Assembly (NCBI GenBank): GCA_032716605.1
Contig: CM064551.1
Location: forward strand, 47,924,674-47,988,673
DNA from: Paralithodes platypus
Taxonomy: Eukaryota; Arthropoda; Malacostraca; Decapoda; Lithodidae
Direction: 5' to 3'
Length of the DNA: 64,000 bases
The notes under the pieces were generated by a model that worked only from the letters and a program-made list of their open reading frames with translations, searched no databases and had not been told where the DNA came from. The position numbers were made by a program, and so were the translations under genes. Below are positions 1 through 10,570 of this stretch, piece after piece (position 1 is the first letter of the stretch; each line of letters begins with the position of its first letter).

Positions 1-129
1 AATAAGCATAACTTAGTTCAATACTACCATCTACTTTCCTGCAACATCATACCTATCATATATCACTATTTAAGTATCTGTTTAAACACACAGCTACCAA
101 ATAATTGTGAATTCCTGATACAAAAAGTA

Positions 130-322
<193 letters not shown>

Positions 323-511
323 ATCAGAATCAGAATATTTATTTTTCCATTTTACAATGGTTCTTCACATAAAACATTAAAAAATATTAAAATACATACA
401 TTATATATATACAGTACATATTTACAATAAGAAACATCTCTAGTATGTTACTATGGACAGTCTTCAATATCTATAAAAAAATTACAGTTACAGTATTATT
501 ACATTTTTTGT

Positions 512-2311
512 CTATAGATCCATTTCATGTTTCAGAATATAATCTTTTAATATATGCTTAAACGTATTTAGGTTATTTGTGTCCTTTACTGATCTCGGCA
601 ACCTATTCCATATTTTAGGACCTGCTACCAAAAGCGATCGTTCACCATAAAAGGTGTTTGTTCTCTGTACATATAGATGGTTTTGCTGTCTTGTGTTACT
701 ATTTATGATTTCATTAACAATAGGAAAGTGTATTAGCCAGTTTGGAATTCGCTTATGCCTTTCTTTATACACCGCAATAGCTGTATCATATATATATTTT
801 TGCTTTATTTTTAGCCACTCTAATTCCTTTATTATCGGAGTTACATGGTCGTATTTTTTTGCTCCACCCACTGCTACCTTTGCAGCAAAATTCTGCATTT
901 TTTGTACAGTATTTAATATAGTGCAATTAGTTGAACCCCATATCATTATGCAATAATTTATCAAACTTAAAATTAGCGATTGAATCACAGTGACCCTAGT
1001 AGCTTTGTCAAAATTACCTTTTATACGATTCACATACATCAACGTTCCCATGACTTTCTTGTTCAGTTCACTTGTGTGTTTGTTGAAAAGCATGTTACAA
1101 TCTATATGTAGACCTAAATTTGTTACATGTGTACAAGGTAAAATTTTATGATCATCGAGTTGTATACATACATTTGAGGGTATTTGGGATAAAAGCTGTC
1201 TAGTGCCAAGGAAAATGCATTGAGTTTTATTTGCATTCAACATAAGACCATTTCTCTGGAAATATTGTTTCACTATTTTGAGTGTATTTTCTGTTTTGCT
1301 AATTACATTAGTTAGTTCATCCAGAGTGCCTGAGTGAAGTATCTGTATATCATCAGCATACTGAATGAGCAAACAATCTTTAACATAGTTTAGTAAATCA
1401 TTGACAAATATAATAAATAGAATGGGTCCTAGAATAGAGCCTTGAGGCACTCCATATGTTACATGTAAAGTAGGTGAGACTGTATCACCCAACTGCACAG
1501 CCTGTGTCCTATCGGTCAAGTAATTCATAAGCCAGAATGAGTCAATATTTAATTTTTTGCATTTTTCTAACAATATTTGATGACTGACACTGTCGAAAGC
1601 TTTAGACAAATCAAGCAGTGTTAGTAAAGACACTTTTTTGTTATCCATATTAGTATATATTTATTAGTTAATAAAGTGAGGGCTGTTTCCGTTGATAAAT
1701 TTGGCCGAAAACCATGTTGACTTATAGAAAGCAGATTGTTGTTTTCCAAGTGCGACATATACTGATTTGTGGCGACTTTCTCTAAAACTTTTGATAATAT
1801 TGGGAGAAGTGAAATGGGTCTATAATTACCAACACAATCTTTGTCTCCATTTTTATATATTGGTTTAATTATAGCATGCTTCCACATTTTCGGGAACTTA
1901 CCAGTTACTATCGAGGTGTTTATTATACAGGTTAAGTAAGATATTGTAACATACAATGCATCTTTTAACATCTGAAGAGAAATCCCATCAGAACCACAAG
2001 CTTTCGTGTCTTTAAGCTGCTTAAATGTTAGAATTATAGTATTTGTGTCAATTGGTTTTAGTCTAAAAAGATTGTTAGCAGTTGTAGAAGTCTCATATCG
2101 TTGGTCGGTATTCTCATCTGTGTCTAGTGTAATGTTATTTTGTGATTTCTCATACGATGATTTGCCTACATTTGCAAAGAAATCGTTAAATTTGTCTACT
2201 TTTTCTATCGTGTTATCAAAGGATTGGATACTTGAAGATTTCTTATTACTGGGAATTATTTGTTTTATTAATTTCCAAGTTGATGCTGTATCACCTTTAC
2301 AATTATTAAAT
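512..2311 (-). pseudogene. LINE A reverse transcriptase, frameshifted
   Basis: RNA-directed DNA polymerase of LINE A, which would copy the element RNA at a nicked target site. Two overlapping frames carry it. The upstream one (2311-1621) has the fingers motifs NYRPISLLP and QHGFRPNLST. The downstream one (1648-512) has LDLSKAFDSVSH, YGVPQGSILGPILF, the catalytic YADD and a C-terminal thumb/connection region ending HEMDL. The frame changes between them near 1621-1650. With the missing endonuclease and the LINE B insertion, this copy is dead. The RT family is certain, the clade tentative. Confidence 0.88.
2299..2311. repeat. Target site duplication of LINE B, left copy
   Basis: The 13 bases acaattattaaat occur here and again at 6218-6230, exactly flanking LINE B. 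The right copy merges with the (AAC)n tail, so the true length may be 11-13 bp. Confidence 0.92.
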
Positions 2312-4350
2312 GTGGCGGCGTCTACGCCGTGGGGCCACCTCCCGAGGCTGCCAACCGCGGATGGCTGCCGACCCTCCACGGCCGAAGACAAAATCAACGA
2401 CCAGTGGAGGAAAACCGGATGCCGGCCGCGGGGAGCAGTTTCGGGAGCCAAACCGTCACAACCATCCCCTGCCCCCTCCCTGGGGGCACGGGTCCTTGGA
2501 GCGGCTTCGGTCGCGCCGGGAATTTCCACACCTCACACCACACACACACATCACACAGTTTTTCCTACACCGAGAAATGACTCTCCGGCTGTCATTTCTC
2601 GAAGACTTCTTCTAGCCGGAGACATTGAGAGCAACCCAGGACCCACGTACACATACATATGTCCAACTTGCTCAAAACCCATCACTTCGAGTCGCCATAC
2701 TAAGGGTTCAGTTCTCTGCAATTCATGCGGGAACTGGACCCACTTCACCTGCACAACACTTGCCTCCAAGAAACACTACACAAACACCTGGACCTGTTCC
2801 TCATGCCCCTCCCTCTCCCAGTCAAATCCCTCACCTAAAGCCCATCCACCTCTCCTCCCCAACCCACCTAACCTTCCCATATCATCCACTCCCCCCCCGA
2901 AAACCCGTCCACCTCTCCTCCCTAACCCACCTAACCTTCCCATACCATCCACATCCTCAACTCAACACACCACACCCCATCCTAATCCATTCCAACCCCC
3001 CCCCCCCTCACCCCCACCCCCTCCTCGTGCAGCAGCACCCAACATACATCGTGCACATAACATTAACATTCTTCAACTGAACATAGATGGCATCAACACA
3101 AAGAAACACGAACTCTCACACTTCATCAAACAACACAACATACACATTGCCATCTTACAAGAAACAAAACTCTGCAAAACACAAAAAACACCCACATTTC
3201 ATAATTTCACCACCATCAGACAAGACCGGCCTGTCGGCGGGGGCGGTGGACTCATCACCCTGGTACACAAAGAAATATCATACATAGTAACCAGTGTACA
3301 AACCAAATCCCTCCTCCCCCCAAATGATAACACAACAGAAATACAGTCAATTAAAATACGCACTGGCAACAACTCCAACATAACCATCATAAACACATAC
3401 ATCCCTCCCCAAACATCCCCTACAGTACCAAATGAATACAGACCACACTTACAACACATCACAAACACCCCACACATCATCCTCCCCACACATCATCCTG
3501 GGTGGTGACTTCAACGCCAAGACGTCGGCCTGGTTTGTCGACAACCCCGACACAGACAGAGGGCTGGTACTACAAAACCAAAACGATAACCTCATCATCC
3601 TTAACGACATCCATCAACATACGCATACACATTCCTCACCAAGCCCTCTATAACCCATCATCTCCAGACATCACCTTTTGCTCCCCAGAACTCGCCCCCA
3701 CAACATCCTGGAGGGTGGTCAGAACCTTAGGCTCTGACCACCTCCCGATCATTATCACCACCAAAACCAGACTCACCCCAGCTAGCCACAAACACACATA
3801 CACCAATTATAAAAGAGCTAGCTGGGAAGCATTCACAAATGAGACAGAACAACACTTCACAACTCTAAACAGTACACCCATCACTAACATCAACAATGCT
3901 GTACACATACTCAATAAAACTATCCAAACCGCTGACAAGAAACACATTCCAAGAGGTAACAGAAAAAGACACAACCCCAACTTCACACCAGAAATTCAAA
4001 ACCTCATCAGACAACGCGACATATTGAAACACTCCCCAGCACCCCACACACAAGACATCACACAACAAATTCAAGCACTCAACACCCAAACTAACAACAA
4101 AATACAAGAACAACAAAAACTAAATTGGAATAATTTCCTACAAACACTTGATCACAAAACAAACCCCAAAAAACTCTACAAAACACTAAACAGCATCACA
4201 CTTTCCAACAGCAACACAACACAATCACATGCTGCAATCACAACGACAGACTCGACTCCTTCATGTAAACAACAAGCAAACACTCTCATCAATCACTTTT
4301 CACATGTCAGCCACCTAAAACCTCACAAAGATAACCGACGTGTCATCTGA
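2312..4350 (+). pseudogene. LINE B N-terminal region: 2A, PHD finger, AP endonuclease (frameshifted)
   Basis: The first frame (to 3508) holds LLAGDIESNPGP, then a Cys4-His-Cys3 PHD-like finger (CPTC, CNSC, HFTC, CSSC; 2661-2810), a proline-rich linker and the start of an APE-like endonuclease (LQLNIDG, LQETK, GGGGGL, NTYIPP). A frame shift near 3485, at a local CACATCATCC duplication, moves the GGDFNAKTSAW motif to a second frame (to 3653). A third frame (3502-4350) carries the terminal LGSDHLPI motif and the linker. No in-frame AUG precedes the 2A motif within the element, so the natural start is lost or non-AUG. The nuclease would nick target DNA. This copy is inactive. Confidence 0.85.
2603..2644 (+). 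other. 2A-like ribosome-skipping motif in LINE B
   Basis: The in-frame translation reads LLLAGDIESNPGP, which matches the 2A consensus D-(V/I)-E-x-N-P-G-P. In known 2A peptides the ribosome skips the bond between the last Gly and Pro (2639-2644 here) and releases the upstream peptide. The PHD finger begins about five residues later, so cleavage would leave it at the new N-terminus. Activity is inferred from the motif alone. Confidence 0.8.
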
Positions 4351-6228
4351 CGTAAGAGACAATTCCCCACAGACCCTGACTATACACCCTTCACCAATCA
4401 CCAGACAAAGCATATCATCAACAATCTCAAGCACTCACCCGCCTGTGGCCTAGACAACATAAGCAACATACACCTCAGACACCTGGGACCACAAGGCATA
4501 CAAGCACTCACTAACATATCAAACTACAGCTATTCACACAACACAATACCAGACATTTGGAAGCATGGTATCATCATCACATTCCCCAAACCCAACAAAG
4601 ACCCCACGCTACCCTCCTCGCACCGCCCCATCACACTCCTTTGCTCCCCCTCCAAAGTCATGGAACGCCTAGTATTACAACTAATTACACCTGACCTACC
4701 CCTAGCTCCAACACAACATGGATTTAGGCCACTGCACTCCACAAACACTCTTCTCACAGACCTTACACAAAGAGCTTTCGACGGCATCAACTCAGCTAGA
4801 CCACCACACAGATCACTATTAGCCACACTCGACATTAGTAAAGCCTTCGATGCCATCCCCCGCCACAACCTAACAAACAAAAACTACAACACAAACATGC
4901 ACAACAACACAAAAAGGTGGCTGGCCAACTTCCTAGCAGGCAGATGTGCACACGTATCTTTTGCCGGTCAGTCATCTAAAATCAGAAACTTTCCAAACGG
5001 AGTCCCACAAGGATCCGTCCTATTGCCCGCACTCTTCAATCTGTACATGCACGATATAACTACACCCAATACGCCCCAAATAAACTTAGCCTCCTATGCA
5101 GATGACATAACACTCACATGCACACACCATGACCCAAAAAGAGCAACAGATCTCCTTCAACCCTATCTCAACACACTACATGGCTGGTGCACTACAAACA
5201 GACTTAATCTAGCCCCAGCCAAATCCACCGCAACCCTGCTCACAAGTTGGACAGGAGAACACGAATACATCCCTCAACTCACCATAAACAACACACCCCT
5301 AACACATACACACACACCCAAAATCCTAGGAGTAACATATGATACTCATATGACATTCAAACAGCACACCACAAACATTAAAAAGAAACTGACACCCAGA
5401 CTTGACGCCCTCAGGTCACTTGCTCACACAAAATTTGGACACAACAAAGAAACTACCACCACAGTATATAAACAATACATAAGATCAGTGATGGAAGACA
5501 CAAGCCCAGCCTGGGCTTCTAACCTAGCTGAAACACATCATAAGACCTTACAGACTATTCAAAACAAAGCCCTGAAGATCATTACAGGCTGCACAGCTAC
5601 TGCACCCACAGATCACCTACATCAAGAAACCAAAATCCTCAAAGTCAAAGACCATCTGGACATGAGAGGCACTCAATTCCTGGCAGCAGCCTCCACGAAC
5701 CAAGACCACCCACTAAACTACATGGCAACACACCCACAGACACCAAGAAATATCAAACAACACCCAGCACACGGTATCACACAATTATTGTCCTCTCTCC
5801 CTCCCTGCCCACCCCGAACCAACTTCCAGAAGCATATCCATACTCATATCTCTCACCGATCCATCCACTCACTCACAGACAACACGCAGCTGCATGCACG
5901 ACCTCCCGAAATCCATCCTTCCGAATCCTCCCTTCCTCGCGAGGACAGAGTCCACCTGGCCAGGCTGAGATGCGGACACCATCCAGCTCTCCTGAGCTAT
6001 CAGAAGAGACTGGATGACTCCGTTGTCGACGCCTGCCCGGGATGTAACACAGCACCCCATACCATTAAACACATCATAGAAGACTGCATTTCACACAACC
6101 ACTTACGCCAACAACACAATCTACACTCAATGAGAGCTCTGTGGGAAAGCCCGATCGTGGCCATGGCCTTTCTCAGGGACGTTCGGCCAGGCAGCTTAGG
6201 GAACAACAACAACAACAACAATTATTAA
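4351..6228 (+). pseudogene. LINE B reverse transcriptase and C-terminal zinc cluster
   Basis: The region after the 4350 stop encodes a reverse transcriptase: RPITLLCSPSK (about 4620), QHGFRPLHST, LDISKAFDAIPRH, NGVPQGSVLLPALF, the catalytic SYADD (about 5095), then thumb and connection segments. The C-terminus carries RLRCGHHPALL...CPGCN...HIIEDC, a Cys/His cluster typical of I/R1/Ingi-type LINEs. The sister copy ends FGQAA-stop. Here an 8-bp deletion before 6181 shifts the frame, so translation runs into the AAC tail (poly-Asn) and uses a stop supplied by the duplicated target site. Confidence 0.88.
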
Positions 6229-6230
6229 AT
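6218..6230. repeat. Target site duplication of LINE B, right copy
   Basis: Same 13 bases as 2299-2311, directly after the (AAC)n tail. LINE A sequence resumes here. Confidence 0.92.
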
Positions 6231-6556
<326 letters not shown>

Positions 6557-6574
6557 AAAAAACACAATACCAAC

Positions 6575-6743
6575 CTGAGGCAATTGACAATGTTCGGATA
6601 AGATCTCATCCCACACAAAGTCCTGGATCTTGTTCACAATCCTCTCCCCTGATACTCCCTTGATCCCCTTCAATGCCACGTCCTTCATCTTGGTCATTCC
6701 GCCCGAGTTCACGCGACCCTCCACCAAGTCCAGAAACCTTGAC
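6575..6743 (-). CDS. PHYH: Phytanoyl-CoA dioxygenase (PHYH), internal exon
   Basis: A 169-bp minus-strand exon with a TTTTTTTAG acceptor just above 6743 and a CAG|GTTGGT donor below 6575. It encodes RSRFLDLVEGRV...MTKMKDVAL...ERIVNKIQDFVWDE...CQLPQ. From memory of vertebrate PHYH this aligns with the segment containing TVMRDVTI, MITKVQDF and YCTLPEI. PHYH is the peroxisomal Fe(II)/2-oxoglutarate oxygenase that 2-hydroxylates phytanoyl-CoA. The exon joins the one at 7931 in phase (codon split after two bases). The metal-binding His/Asp exons are not in the window and should lie left of base 1. Confidence 0.85.
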
Positions 6744-6974
6744 CTAAAAAAGGTATACACAGTACAGTAATGTATATAGCTAGCAAAATAATTACAGTAC
6801 TGTAATCGTTTTTCCGAGTTTACAGTCGTAATTTCATTACAAGGTGAGCAATTCATTTTTTATATATATGCAAGTACTGTATAAGCATTACTCACGCTCA
6901 TTCCAAATTTGTCATCAGAATGTATTCATTGTCAATGGTTATTTTTATATGAATACAAAAAAAAAATTGGTATT
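6744..6974 (-). other. PHYH intron, unique AT-rich part
   Basis: Sequence between the PHYH acceptor and the LINE I fragment. AT-rich, with several tacagta-type words. I see no coding or repeat signal. Confidence 0.5.
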
Positions 6975-7437
6975 TACATACATACATACAAGTTTAAAGA
7001 CCGTTTTGTCCACAGGGAATGTGGTTGCAGTCTCACGTCCTATATGGCGGCTTTCCAGGCGGCACTGTCAAGGGCTGCCTTTCTTGTCAAGTTCTTTATT
7101 TTGAGATCGACCCGGAGTACCTGATCCCATGTCATTCTAGATTTACCCCTACGCTCAGCTCCCCCCACGTTCACAGTCCGGCATTTCCTCACCCAGTTCT
7201 GATCATCCATTCTCTCCACATGTCCAAACCAACCAAGTCGGCTCGTGCGCATCACTTCACTGATACTCCTAATGCCCAGACGCCTTTTTGACTCCTCGCT
7301 CGATACCCCGTCCCTGAGATTAACCCTACACATCCATCTCACCATTCTCTTCTCATTCCGTTCAATTCTATTGATATCGTCCGCTTTAACCGGCCACATC
7401 TCCGAGGCATAGGTCATTGCACTCCTAACATACAAGA
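6975..7437 (-). mobile_element. LINE I (RTE-X-like), 3' fragment
   Basis: Minus-strand 3' piece of a LINE. The translation contains AMTYASEMW, RNEKRMVRWMCRV, GWFGHVERMDDQNWVRKCR and RKAALDSAAWKAAI, the familiar C-terminal region of a widespread animal LINE type. The 3' end at the left has TACA-type tetramer repeats (about 6978-6995). The same family occurs at 62650-64000 with the same tail type. It is 5'-truncated, with no catalytic RT motif left, and lies in the PHYH intron. Confidence 0.85.
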
Positions 7438-7930
7438 TTTTTTGTTGACTAATTTTATTTTGAATATTTGAATATTTGGTGTTGGAAGGATAGTATCTTA
7501 TTTCAATTCTATCATACTCAAAATGATTCCTAGATTAAATAGAGACCAATCAACTATTATTTCTGTTAATGCATGCAACTGATATTTTACAAAAGTGAAT
7601 ATATGAGTGCTTAACCCCTTCTGTACGGCGACGTCCTATTAAGTTTATTCTAGCTATATTCAGAAAATTTTGTGCAGTTCAAGAAGGATCTGGGGTAGTA
7701 AATATGGTTAAGTGAGATAGTTTGAAGCCTATTAATTGCTGGAGGCCTTTTTTTAAACTGAATAAAATCTTTAAAGTATGGAATAAAACTGTAAAATTTA
7801 ATATCAAATGCAGTTTGGTTTGCAGTACAGTACTGTTCTTAAATATTTTGATATATGTAACATTTCATAATACAGTATATTACACTTGTAAGTCTAAAAA
7901 ATCACAAAGATGTTGGTGACTGTACAGTAC
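7438..7930. other. PHYH intron, no feature seen
   Basis: AT-rich sequence with no coding signal. At 7611 it contains ttaaccccttctgtacggcg, which resembles a piggyBac-type MITE end, but I find no matching opposite end. Confidence 0.5.
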
Positions 7931-8094
7931 CTCCAGTTGTCAATTTTGTCATGAGGCACCAGATTGGGGACCACCAGGAATCCATTTTCCTCGTAGAAAG
8001 TTCTCTGTGCATGAGTGAGGTGAGGGTTGTCCAGGGTATACTGAAATTTACTCTCATCCAACCCACTCACACCCGCCGACGCTGACCATGGGCT
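7931..8094 (-). CDS. PHYH: Phytanoyl-CoA dioxygenase (PHYH), N-terminal exon
   Basis: A minus-strand exon of about 164 bp with donor TGGAG|GTACT at 7931/7930. It encodes KFQYTLDNPHLTHAQRTFYE, then ENGFLVVPNLVPHDKIDNW. This closely matches the conserved start of the PHYH catalytic domain (FQYTLDN...FYEENGFLVIKNLV in vertebrates, from memory). The acceptor is placed at GTACAG|AGCC because the alternative (CTTAG at 8107) brings in an in-frame TGA. The residues before KFQY (PWSASAGVSGLDES) are not conserved. The exon with the start codon and any peroxisomal targeting signal lies further right and was not found. Confidence 0.88.
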
Positions 8095-8407
8095 CTGTAC
8101 TCACTGCTAAGGATAATAAGTATTGGATGACACTTTTTAAAATGTAGGTCAAAGAAAGTCTATTAGTTTTTATTAACTTTACAATACAGTATACAACTAC
8201 CATAACATTAAAATCAATGTTAAGTTCTAAACTATATACAGTACTATTACAACCTAGCATAATTCAATTAGTGTTGATTCTTCACACCAGGTCAATCGAC
8301 CAGTTCCACTTTCCACCCCCACGTCAAGGTGGTAGACTACTTGATAATATAGCTTGGGGCACCAGTTAGGATATATGGTATAGGCAACATTCTCATATGG
8401 TCCCTGG
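8095..8407. other. PHYH upstream intron, possible small exon unproven
   Basis: The first 190 bp show nothing. The segment 8283-8405 is open in one frame on each strand and has acceptor-like borders, but I could not match it to PHYH or another protein. Confidence 0.35.
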
Positions 8408-8625
8408 AGGAGAGAAATGTGTGAAGTGGATAGAGGCCTTCCTGAAAGATCGAAGACAGAGGGTACTGGTGAATGGAATAGGCTCGAGGTAGAGGGAAGT
8501 TACAAGTGAGGTACCTCAGGGATCTGTGTTGGGACCACTACTGTTTGTTATGTTCATTAACGACTTACCTGAAGTTATAACAAATGGAAGTGAGATATAT
8601 TTGTATGCAGATGACACCATATGAT
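8408..8625 (+). mobile_element. LINE D fragment (RT core only), plus strand
   Basis: About 215 bp from the middle of the D-family reverse transcriptase, opposite in orientation to the other D copies. It encodes [40 protein letters not shown] and IYLYADDT, with an in-frame TAG near 8490. Truncated at both ends, without a 3' tail. Confidence 0.9.
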
Positions 8626-9169
8626 GTCATAGGCGTAAGGGCCACAAATAAATTCTTTGTGTGACCACCATCACAGAAAGAAGTCTTGTTCCCTATGAAA
8701 CATTAACTTAATGATAATTTTGACAACACTAAAAAGGATACAATGGAGGCAGCATTCGGAGATCCTAAATGACCCAGGATGATCTTCAAGCGTTCCTGAG
8801 CCATGATGGAGCTTCAAGACTCGCTAGTTCTGCAAGGAAATATCATGAATAAAGCTTTAAAAATATAATAAAATCTATTATTACATCATGTAACAGTACC
8901 ATTACTTACTAAGATTTGCATACCCCTGTGCCAAGGCCATGTTATTAGCTGAACGGCCCCCACTGCAGGCATACACTAGTCAGCCGCTCAAAGTCCACCT
9001 GCCATTGTGTTGGAAAACCACCTGTTTACAAGCCTTTTTGTGGCCAAAGCTTGTATCTTTCGCGTTTATTACGGCCTTTAGTGCATTCAGTACAAAGTAC
9101 AAAGGAGTACAAAGGAAATCAAGCAACAACAGATCTAGTGACCCTTCTAGGCTGCTTGTCCTCCAAAAC

Positions 9170-9170
<1 letters not shown>
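8626..9170. other. Unassigned sequence
   Basis: No recognisable domain. A 63-codon minus-strand frame (9171-8980) has no family I know and ends against the poly(T) tract, so I do not call it a gene. Confidence 0.4.
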
Positions 9171-9210
<40 letters not shown>

Positions 9211-10570
9211 GACAATGAACGGAGGAAGGAAAAACACAGATAAAACAAAAAGGTCCATGTGCCTAAAGGCATCCTCCATTCATAAATGTTTGTAACAACT
9301 GGATTTAAACATTTGTAGATTGTAAGTTTGTGGAAAGCAATTCGAGGGAAGTGAATTCCAAAGAGTAGTAGCTCTGGGGATAAATGAATTCTGATAAGCA
9401 GAAGTTCTGCATTGTGGAGGAGAAAGTGTAAATTCATGGGCGCTCTCAGCTGCCCTAGTTCTACGGGGAAAGATGTGGAGAGGCGGCACAATTGAAGCAA
9501 GTTCCTCGGAACAATTGCTGTGAAAATATCTGTAGAATAATGCAAGGGATGCAACGTTTCTTCGTATGGATAATGTAGGAAGGTCCTGTGTGATTGCAGG
9601 GTTATTGATTAATCTAATAGCTTTATTTTGAATTTTGTCCAACTGCCTCAATGCAACCACTCCACTTCCACCCCACAGAGGTGAACAGTAATCCATCTGA
9701 GAACGCACATGACTTTTATATATCACGGCCAACTGCTCGTCAGTGAAGAATTCTCGAACTCTGTACAGGAGTCCCAGTTTTTTAGAGGCATTCTTAGCAA
9801 TGCTTCTAACATAATGTGTCCAGCTCAAGTTAGTAGTTAATGTTACACCGAGAATGTCAATACTAGGGGAAGTGGGAATATTTACATCATTAAAAAATAT
9901 ATGGGAGTCAGTGAGATTCTGTCGGTTAGAAAATTGAATGTACTTGGTTTTCTGTGCATTAAAGGAACTAGATTCTTTTGTCCCCATCCATTAATTCTAG
10001 AAAGGTCCTGGTTCAGAGAAATTGCAGTGTTTATTTTTGAATTTATAAGATCGGGTTGGGTGAAAGAATTGGTAAATGTGAAGGAAACTGTGGAGTGTTG
10101 AGTCATCTGCGTAGGAATGTATTGGATTATGAGTGGTAGATATGAGATCATTGATATGAATGAGGAACAGAATTGGGGCCAAAACTGATCCCTGGGGAAC
10201 ACCAGCATTTATTGAGTGAAATTGAGAATAAAGGCCATCTACCATTACACGTATTTTTCTGTTATGAAGATAAGAAGAAATTAGTGGAACTAATGATGCA
10301 AGGCCGTAGTGTGACATCTTCGACAATAAGGATTGATGCCAGACTCTATCAAATGCCTTTGATATATCCAGTGCTATTGTATGTGTTTCACCATGTTGGT
10401 CTGTAGCTTGGTTGATTTGATGCGTAAGAAGGCATAGCATGTCTGCAGTTGATCGACATCGTCTAAAACCATATTGCCTATCACTGATTAATTTATTATT
10501 CTCAAGATGCTTAATTATGTGATTATTTAATATAATTTCAAAGACTTTACCAAGACTGAGGATCAAGTGT
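9171..10570 (-). mobile_element. LINE J, poly(A)-tailed, 5'-truncated
   Basis: The run of about 36 T at 9171-9206 is the poly(A) tail of a minus-strand LINE. Coding starts near 10566 inside the RT: LGKVFEIILNNHI, RQYGFRRCRSTAD, LDISKAFDRVWHQ, AGVPQGSVLAPILF, SYADDSTLH. Frame shifts just after YADD and near 9990 split it. The rest (9987-9280) carries the FNAQKTKYIQF, IDILGVTL, YCSPLWGG and ATTLWNSLP segments. A poly(A) tail plus this RT style suggests a Jockey-like element. The copy is dead. Confidence 0.88.

Larger units (their letters stand above)
2312..6217 (+). mobile_element. LINE B, PHD-finger and 2A-bearing LINE with (AAC)n tail
   Basis: A plus-strand non-LTR retrotransposon of about 3.9 kb inside LINE A. 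In order it has a GC-rich leader (2312-2570), a 2A-like motif, a PHD-type zinc finger, a Pro-rich linker, an APE-type endonuclease, a linker, a reverse transcriptase, a C-terminal Cys/His cluster and an (AAC)n tail. A 13-bp target duplication flanks it. Single-stranded use of C, A and T is extreme, with very few G in the coding strand. The C-terminal zinc motif and RT style resemble the I/Ingi/Nimb group; that placement is an inference. A truncated sister copy lies at 53319-53878 and an internally deleted relative at 14222-14613. Confidence 0.93.

Noticed and set aside
7606..7640. Terminus-like TTAACCCCTTCTGTACGG
   Set aside because: Resembles a piggyBac-type MITE end, but no inverted partner with TTAA was found nearby.
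8283..8405. Possible exon (minus GPYENVAYTIYPNWCPKLYY, or plus QFHFPPPRQGGRLLDNIAWG)
   Set aside because: Open on both strands with splice-like borders but no match to PHYH or any family I know; too short to call.
9171..9206. Pol III terminator or assembly artefact in the T36 run
   Set aside because: It lies exactly at the 3' end of a minus-strand LINE, so a poly(A) tail explains it better.
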